Shown here piece after piece: positions 6,509-11,486 of a stretch of 11,486 bases of DNA. The notes below the pieces were generated by a model. The model did not search any database and was not told where the DNA came from. It saw nothing but the letters and a program-made list of their open reading frames with translations. How positions within the stretch are numbered: the stretch's first letter is position 1; each line of letters opens with the position of its first letter. The DNA is from Chloroflexota bacterium. Lineage in GTDB: Bacteria > Chloroflexota > Anaerolineae > Aggregatilineales > UBA2796. The stretch covers positions 1 through 11,486 of the forward strand of contig RFIM01000007.1 of the NCBI GenBank assembly GCA_003695215.1, given 5' to 3'. The translations under genes were made by a program, and so were the position numbers.

Positions 6509-8656
6509 TCAGCCTAAGTACACTTCGCCCGTGGCGGCGTTGCGCGCCACTGACCAGCCGCGCCGATGCCGTATCCATTCCAAAGGCGGCAGGCTCAGAC
6601 GTTCTAGCACGCTGACGGCCTCGTTCGGCTGCAGCTGCCCTAGAGTCGGGCTTTGTTCGCTGGGCACGGCACGGATGCGCAAGGGTGAGGCGGTGCGCAC
6701 TGCCACTGTGCCGAGCGTATCGAGCGGCGTATAACCTGCCAGCCAAGGCATTGCTACGCCGCGCACAGCTGCTAGCTGTGCTGCGCTGGCTGTGCCAAGC
6801 CGCCAAAAGGCAATGCCCGCTGCAGCTTGATGTGGCTCTAGCGCGGCGCGGCCTGCCTCGCGCATGTCGCCATCAGGGCCAAATTGAGTCAAGACCACGA
6901 TCGGCTTGCGGTACGGGCGCAGCGCGCTCAAGGTTTGCCCGATCAGGACTGAAGGGCGACCATTCCAGTCAGCGTACCAGACTTTTGGATGCCAGCTATC
7001 GATGAAAGGCAGCCATTCGGTCAGGTTGACGGCGCTGAAATTGGCAGGGCGTCCATCAAAGCTCAGGCCGATGCGCGTCTCAGCGGGCAGGGCGCGCCGC
7101 AAGGCGGTCATGAAGGTGCGGATGTGGTCAGGCTGGCGTAGGGCAAGGCGTTGTGGATCGAGATCGAGGACGATAGAGCACACGCCCTGAGCAAGCGCTG
7201 CTTGCACGATCTGGCTGATCTCAGCGGTTATGTCGGCGCCATGCAAGCCGTGCCAAGCGTGTAAGCGCACGCGCGCTTTCACTAGTGATTTTGCGATGCG
7301 CGAGAGATCCACAGCGCTGTGCACGGCCAGTGCGCCTGTGCCGCCAAGCCACGCTGTGCCGTTGCTGCACCACAGCAGGAGTGCGCTGACGTTCGGCGCG
7401 GCAGCCTGCAGACGCGCAGCGAAGGCCTCGGCGCTCGCATCTGCCAGCGCGTCTGTGGCACTATGCGCCAAGGCAATGCTGTTGGCAAAAGGCGTGTTCT
7501 GACGCTCGTAAATCGGATAGTCGGCGTGCAGATTCGCGAAGAAGGTGCTGAAGATTGGATTCTTCGGCTCGCCGCGCACGTTGACGATGCCTGCCTGATC
7601 CATGCTGTCGCTCCAAGCGAACCAAATCACAGCGCCGAGCACGTGCATGTAGGTATCGCGCAGGAAATCGATGGTTTTATCCATGTAGTTGGCAATGCGC
7701 GGCCAGTAGGTCTGGTTGTTCACGTCCACGCGCGCCACGCCAATTTCCGTGATCCAGATCGGCTTATCAGGGAAGGCGTCCGTGAAGCGGCGCATCAAGG
7801 CATCGAGCGAGCCTGTGTAGTTCGGGAACGGCGCTGCATTCGGCGAAGGCGGAATGTGCCCATAAGGATGCACTGCGATGCCGTCCACGGGCAAAGCATT
7901 GCCTAGAGCGCGGCGCACAGCGCGCATGTACTCAATGCTATTGGCTGCGTCGCTTGCCAAGCCGCCGCTAATGACCAAAGCAGACGGATCGGCCTGATTG
8001 ATCGCCTCGCTGGCCAACAACAGCAAAGTGGCGTAATCCTCAGGCTTGACATAATGCGAAGTTGGCGCGCCATCTAGATCGCCTTCATTCCAAATTTGGT
8101 AGGCAGCAACTTGCCCGCGATAGCGCGCCGCGATCGCGCTTGCGCGCACAGCGAAGTCGCGTGCGTAGCGCGCCCAATCGCCGTTCACCCAGGGCATGTT
8201 GCCCACGAAGGTATCCTGCAGCAAGATCAGCAAGATGCGTGTGCCGCTGTGATGATAGGCGCGGATGATCGGATCGTAGAAAGCAAAAGCGCGCTCAGGC
8301 GGCTCACGGCGGCTATCCATGTGCAGCACGAAGCGCACCCAGCCGAGCCCGCGCAGCTGCTCGGGCGTCGGATTGGCGGTTGGATTATTCGGATCGATGT
8401 TGATACCTAGGAGTCGCTCGCGCTGCGGCACGGCGTCGGTCATGAAGACAGCCCGCCCATCTAAAGAGCGGGCTGCACACCAACCCCGCTCAAAGTTCAG
8501 CCATAAGTAGCCCTCGGACTCAGCGCGGCGTGAGTCTTCAACCGTGATGACCTGGTGGCGGCGCAAGGTCTGCCCAGTGCGGAAGGCTGCTTGGGTGAAA
8601 GGCTGTGAGCGAATGTTCAGGCTGTTCACAAGGCAGCGATACTGCCGAAGTGCCAT
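6509..8656 (-). CDS. SH3b-flanked two-barrel glycoside hydrolase-like protein
   Basis: A 715-aa protein. I start it at ATG 8656, which follows an AGAGAGAGA purine tract and gives an N-terminus that fits an SH3b fold; an upstream in-frame ATG at 8737 would add an unlikely 27 residues. Residues about 5-75 (SLNIRSQPF, GYLWLNFERGW) are SH3b-like. Residues about 82-375 form a clan-A-like hydrolase barrel: YQIWNEGD gives a probable acid/base Glu191, and KPIWITEIG gives a probable nucleophile Glu304, with AVHPYGH between. Residues about 424-640 look like a second barrel, with IVLDLDP (495-501), SFDG and VWYADWNG. Residues about 650-715 are another SH3b-like domain (SPLRIRAVPS, EWIRHRRGW). It probably acts on a cell-wall or extracellular polysaccharide, but I see no signal peptide or membrane anchor, so export would need another route. 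The substrate is unknown, and a GH39/GH5-like assignment is tentative. Confidence 0.82.
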   Translation of the reverse strand: MALRQYRCLVNSLNIRSQPFTQAAFRTGQTLRRHQVITVEDSRRAESEGYLWLNFERGWCAARSLDGRAVFMTDAVPQRERLLGINIDPNNPTANPTPEQLRGLGWVRFVLHMDSRREPPERAFAFYDPIIRAYHHSGTRILLILLQDTFVGNMPWVNGDWARYARDFAVRASAIAARYRGQVAAYQIWNEGDLDGAPTSHYVKPEDYATLLLLASEAINQADPSALVISGGLASDAANSIEYMRAVRRALGNALPVDGIAVHPYGHIPPSPNAAPFPNYTGSLDALMRRFTDAFPDKPIWITEIGVARVDVNNQTYWPRIANYMDKTIDFLRDTYMHVLGAVIWFAWSDSMDQAGIVNVRGEPKNPIFSTFFANLHADYPIYERQNTPFANSIALAHSATDALADASAEAFAARLQAAAPNVSALLLWCSNGTAWLGGTGALAVHSAVDLSRIAKSLVKARVRLHAWHGLHGADITAEISQIVQAALAQGVCSIVLDLDPQRLALRQPDHIRTFMTALRRALPAETRIGLSFDGRPANFSAVNLTEWLPFIDSWHPKVWYADWNGRPSVLIGQTLSALRPYRKPIVVLTQFGPDGDMREAGRAALEPHQAAAGIAFWRLGTASAAQLAAVRGVAMPWLAGYTPLDTLGTVAVRTASPLRIRAVPSEQSPTLGQLQPNEAVSVLERLSLPPLEWIRHRRGWSVARNAATGEVYLG

Positions 8657-8694
8657 AGTTTCTCTCTCTGAGCGGACGGCATGCTGATGGGGCG

Positions 8695-8723
8695 AATCTA
8701 GCGCCGAATGCCGAAAAGGGCAA
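8695..8723 (-). promoter_or_regulatory. Candidate promoter for the glycoside hydrolase-like gene
   Basis: On the minus strand TTGCCC (8723-8718) and TAGATT (8700-8695) are spaced by 17 bases, each matching the sigma-70 consensus at 4 of 6 positions. Transcription would begin near 8688, about 30 bases before the ATG at 8656. The match is modest; its support is the exact spacing, the placement, and the same -35 hexamer and spacing as the candidate promoter at 6467-6495. Confidence 0.35.
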
Positions 8724-8730
8724 ACGCTCT

Positions 8731-8760
8731 CTGGCAAAGCCGACTTGGATCGGCTATAAT
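8731..8760 (+). promoter_or_regulatory. Sigma-70 promoter of secG
   Basis: A perfect -10 TATAAT (8755-8760) is preceded by CTGGCA (8731-8736, 4 of 6) with an 18-base spacer. Transcription would start near 8767, giving a leader of about 30 bases to the secG ATG. The -10 is followed directly by GCGCGCGC, a very GC-rich discriminator, a feature often linked to growth-rate or stringent control of promoters. It probably also serves the solute-binding protein gene downstream. Confidence 0.6.
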
Positions 8761-8796
8761 GCGCGCGCTAAACTGATGGAAAAGGACTAAGACAGC

Positions 8797-9033
8797 ATGG
8801 GCGCACTTAGGACGGCCCTACAGGTCATTCAGGTCTTGATCTCAATCGCACTGATAGTGCTGATCATCCTGCAGGCGAAGGGCAGCGGCATTGGCAATTT
8901 ACTAGGTGGCGGCGAAGGCGGCTTGGGCATCACTAAGACGCGGCGCGGCTTGGAAAAGACGCTCTTTCAGGTCACGATCATCTTCGCAGCGGTCTTTTTG
9001 ATCAACGCTGTGATCCAACTGGCGATTCAGTAG
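8797..9033 (+). CDS. secG: Protein translocase subunit SecG
   Basis: A 78-aa membrane protein, the accessory subunit of the SecYEG channel that assists SecA-driven export. The length is normal for the family. Two transmembrane helices (about 5-26 and 56-77) flank a glycine-rich cytoplasmic loop with the hallmark LQAKGSGIGNLLGGG (26-40). The ATG at 8797 follows an AAGGA ribosome site (8782-8786) at 10 bases. It is transcribed divergently from the glycoside hydrolase-like gene, and the next gene begins 6 bases after its TAG stop in the same reading frame. Confidence 0.93.
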   Translation: MGALRTALQVIQVLISIALIVLIILQAKGSGIGNLLGGGEGGLGITKTRRGLEKTLFQVTIIFAAVFLINAVIQLAIQ

Positions 9034-9039
9034 GTCATT

Positions 9040-10836
9040 TTGCTGAACAGTTTGCGCCTGCCACTGCTGGCGCTGCTGCTGGCGATCCTTTTGCTAGTAG
9101 CGGTCGTGGCCTTGCGCCTTTCGGAGTTGCCGCCTGAGCCCGCGCCGACGCTCACGCCTGTGGCGCGCGCCCTGCCGAGCGCCACGCCGCTACCGACGCC
9201 TCTCAGCGCTGAGCTGCTATCTACGCCAACTGCCTCGGCTATGCGCCCTGCTGTGGCGCAGGGCATCCTGCGCGAGGCGCTCATCGCGCCCAGTTGCGTC
9301 CTCAAGCTCAATCCGCTCTTGGCGGGCTTCAACCAAGCTGACCGTGACGTCACAGCGCTGATCTTCGAAGGGCTGATGAAGACCGACGCTTATGGGAACG
9401 CTGTCCCGAACTTGGCAGCGGGCCTGCCGCGCATCTCAAATGACGGCTTGACCTATGTCTTCACCTTGCGCGATGACATACGCTGGCACGATGGTGAGCC
9501 GTTCACTAGCGCCGACGTGCTCTTCACGATCAGCTTGATGCAGGCAGAGGACTTCAGCGGCCCGCCCGATTTGCGCGATTTTTGGCGCACTGTTGAAGTA
9601 GACGCACTAGACGCACGGACCGTGCGCTTCAAGCTCGCACAGCCATTGGCAGCTTTCCCTGACTATTTGCGAATCGGCCTTTTGCCCGAACACGCCTTGC
9701 GTGGCACAACAGGTCGCACGCTGAGCGCGCATCCATTCAACTTGAATCCGATCGGCACGGGCGCCTACCAATTCGAGCGGCTGCTGAGCGATGGCGCTCG
9801 GTTGCGTGGCGTGCGCCTGCGCGCCGCGCCGACTTTCGCGGCGCGCCCAGAGGCGGCTGAAGGCTACGCCTTGCGCCAACTGGACTTGCTCTGCTATCCG
9901 ACATGGGAAGAGGCGCGCGCGGCTTTTGAGCGCGGCGAGGTCAATAGCATCTCAGACGTGCCTGCGGCCGTGGTGCAATCGCTCAAGGCCTTGCCGCTGA
10001 CGCTGTACGCTGCCTATAAGCCTGCGCTTGGCGCGATCATCTACAACTGGGCGAGTCAGACGGCGCCGTTTTTCCGCGATGTGCGCTTCAGGCAAGCGCT
10101 AGCGCGCAGCGTGGATAGGGCCGCGCTAGTGACGCAATTCATGGCAGATCGGGCTGTGGTGGCGAACACGCCAATTTTGCCAAGTTCGTGGGCCTACGCG
10201 CCTGAGATCAGCTGCCCAAGCTACGATCCGAGCGCGCCTGAGGCTGCGGCGCGCAGCTTGGCACAGGTGCAAATCACGCCGCCGCCGCCTGAGAGCGATC
10301 CGAATGCGCCGCAAGCAACAGCGCCGCCGAGCTCGGTCGCTTACCGCTTCCAACTCTTGCTGAGCGATGACGCGGCACAGGCGGCGCTCGGGCAAGCTGT
10401 GGCTGAGGCATGGCGTGCGCTCGGGCTTTTGGTGGACGTGGTGGTGGTCGATCGCATCACTTTTCGAGAGCGCTTGGCCAATGGCAGCTTCGAGGCAGCG
10501 CTAGTGGAGCTTGACTTGGCGCCGAGCGCCGATCCTGATCCATACAGCCTGTGGCGGCAGCTGCCGCGCGAAGGTGGCCTGAATTTTGGCAATTTGAACG
10601 AGCGGCGCATCAGTGAGCTGCTGGAGGCGGCGCGCCAGACGACTGATGGCAGCGCGCGCGTGGCGCTATACGCTGAGTTTCAGCGCCTGTTCTGCGATCG
10701 GGCGGCAGCACTAGTGCTTTACTATCCGATCTACTACTATGGCGTTGATGGGCGCTTGATGGGCGTGCAGCTAGGTTTCATCAGCCAGCCTGCGGATCGC
10801 TTTCGCACGCTGGGCGCATGGCGCTGGCTAGAGTGA
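9040..10836 (+). CDS. Extracellular solute-binding protein, family 5 (peptide/nickel ABC type), membrane anchored
   Basis: A 598-aa protein of the SBP_bac_5 family, which captures peptides or other small solutes outside the cell for an ABC importer. Hallmarks include LNPLLAGFNQADRDVTALIFEGLM (about 90-113), GLTYVFTLRDDIRWHDGEPFTSADV (136-160), the IGTGAYQFE turn (238-246), and FFRDVRFRQALARSVDR (344-360). The N-terminus is a long hydrophobic segment (about 5-26) followed by a Pro/Thr-rich linker (30-66). There is no lipobox cysteine, so it is probably held by an uncleaved signal anchor or released by signal peptidase I rather than being a lipoprotein. A Pro-rich stretch at 412-432 interrupts the second lobe. 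The start is TTG at 9040 with no strong ribosome site, only 6 bases after the secG stop, so translation probably depends on secG. No permease genes are next to it; the rRNA promoter follows immediately. Confidence 0.88.
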   Translation: MLNSLRLPLLALLLAILLLVAVVALRLSELPPEPAPTLTPVARALPSATPLPTPLSAELLSTPTASAMRPAVAQGILREALIAPSCVLKLNPLLAGFNQADRDVTALIFEGLMKTDAYGNAVPNLAAGLPRISNDGLTYVFTLRDDIRWHDGEPFTSADVLFTISLMQAEDFSGPPDLRDFWRTVEVDALDARTVRFKLAQPLAAFPDYLRIGLLPEHALRGTTGRTLSAHPFNLNPIGTGAYQFERLLSDGARLRGVRLRAAPTFAARPEAAEGYALRQLDLLCYPTWEEARAAFERGEVNSISDVPAAVVQSLKALPLTLYAAYKPALGAIIYNWASQTAPFFRDVRFRQALARSVDRAALVTQFMADRAVVANTPILPSSWAYAPEISCPSYDPSAPEAAARSLAQVQITPPPPESDPNAPQATAPPSSVAYRFQLLLSDDAAQAALGQAVAEAWRALGLLVDVVVVDRITFRERLANGSFEAALVELDLAPSADPDPYSLWRQLPREGGLNFGNLNERRISELLEAARQTTDGSARVALYAEFQRLFCDRAAALVLYYPIYYYGVDGRLMGVQLGFISQPADRFRTLGAWRWLE

Positions 10837-10876
10837 GCTTGACAAATGAGTTCGCCGCATTTTGGTAAATTTGCCC

Positions 10877-10904
10877 TTGACGCGTATAGGAGATGTGGTA
10901 AACT
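10877..10904 (+). promoter_or_regulatory. Promoter of the rRNA operon
   Basis: TTGACG (10877-10882, 5 of 6) and TAAACT (10899-10904, 4 of 6) are separated by 16 bases, and a TGG triplet directly before the -10 makes it an extended -10 promoter. Transcription would start near 10911, about 175 bases before mature 16S, a usual leader length. A TTGACA at 10839-10844 suggests a second upstream promoter, but its best -10 (TAAATT, 10866-10871) is 21 bases away, too far to be convincing. Confidence 0.6.
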
Positions 10905-10975
10905 GATGGGCACGAAGCGCACTCAAGCGCGATAGGGCCAAACAACAGCCACAAGCGCTCAGCTCTGGGGCCCGA

Positions 10976-10988
10976 CGCACCTTAACAA
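10976..10988 (+). promoter_or_regulatory. boxA-like antitermination element in the rRNA leader
   Basis: CGCACCTTAACAA matches the rRNA boxA consensus TGCTCTTTAACAA at 10 of 13 positions, with the core TTAACAA intact. BoxA in leader RNA binds NusB/NusE and prevents premature Rho termination of untranslated rRNA transcripts. Its position, between the promoter and 16S, fits that role. Confidence 0.55.
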
Positions 10989-11050
10989 CTGAATCGTGAT
11001 AAGAAACAGCAAGTAAGCAACCAGCAAGGGTAATCCAAACTGACCCCGTA

Positions 11051-11082
11051 CAGCGCATTAGCGCTGAATGCCCGCGAGGGCA
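11051..11082 (+). other. Two small hairpins just before 16S rRNA
   Basis: CAGCGC-atta-GCGCTG (11051-11066) and TGCCC-gcga-GGGCA (11069-11082) are two perfect short stems separated by 2 bases. The second is closed by GCGA, a GNRA-type tetraloop. They end a few bases before mature 16S and are likely part of the leader structure that guides pre-rRNA folding or 5' processing. The matching 3' strand of any long processing stem lies outside the window. Confidence 0.5.
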
Positions 11083-11085
11083 CAT

Positions 11086-11486
<401 letters not shown>

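Noticed and set aside
6497..6513. Hairpin GCTGAG-5-CTCAGC at the end of the hydrolase-like gene as a terminator
   Set aside because: The stem is only 6 bp, overlaps the stop codon, and has no U-run after it on the minus strand; it also overlaps the neighbourhood of the next promoter.
10839..10871. Second rRNA promoter with perfect TTGACA
   Set aside because: The nearest plausible -10 (TAAATT) is 21 bases away, and at 17 bases there is no -10-like hexamer.

Overview
This 11.5 kb chromosomal window most likely comes from a member of the Chloroflexota (Anaerolineae-type or a related class). Evidence for this is the 5' part of a 16S rRNA gene at the right edge and the style of the genes: moderately GC-rich, an archaeal/eukaryote-like IleRS2, SH3b-glycosidase proteins and family-5 solute-binding proteins. 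The phylum call is inference from reading; a 16S search would settle it.

Left two thirds (1-6.5 kb, minus strand). This reads as one co-directional run, transcribed right to left. A promoter candidate near 6467-6495 is followed by two small tandem membrane-anchored proteins of unknown function that look paralogous (6357-5848 and 5845-5360). Next comes a complete long-type isoleucyl-tRNA synthetase (5330-2133). After a 51-bp gap with a perfect 10-bp hairpin come the permease (2081-849) and ATPase (852-43) of a polysaccharide/O-antigen-type ABC exporter, whose stop and start codons overlap by 4 bp. A further minus-strand gene may start at 53 and run off the left edge.

Middle (6.5-8.66 kb, minus strand). 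A 715-aa protein has an SH3b-like domain at each end, a clan-A-like glycoside hydrolase barrel with visible catalytic glutamates, and a second barrel-like region. It starts divergently from secG across a 140-bp region with a promoter candidate for each direction.

Right third (plus strand). secG (translocase subunit) has a perfect TATAAT promoter. Six bases after its stop codon, in the same frame, a family-5 (peptide/nickel type) extracellular solute-binding protein begins at a TTG. Just after that gene come a promoter, a boxA-like antitermination element, two small hairpins and the start of 16S rRNA, which runs off the right edge.

The most notable observations are three. The IleRS class I signature reads G-I-H-H instead of H-x-G-H, the altered motif linked to mupirocin hyper-resistance in IleRS2 enzymes. 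The ABC exporter permease carries an extra N-terminal four-helix region resembling the membrane domain of polyprenyl-phosphate sugar phosphotransferases. The third is the tandem pair of unknown membrane-anchored proteins ahead of ileS. I saw no CRISPR array, insertion sequence, tRNA gene or phage gene in the window.
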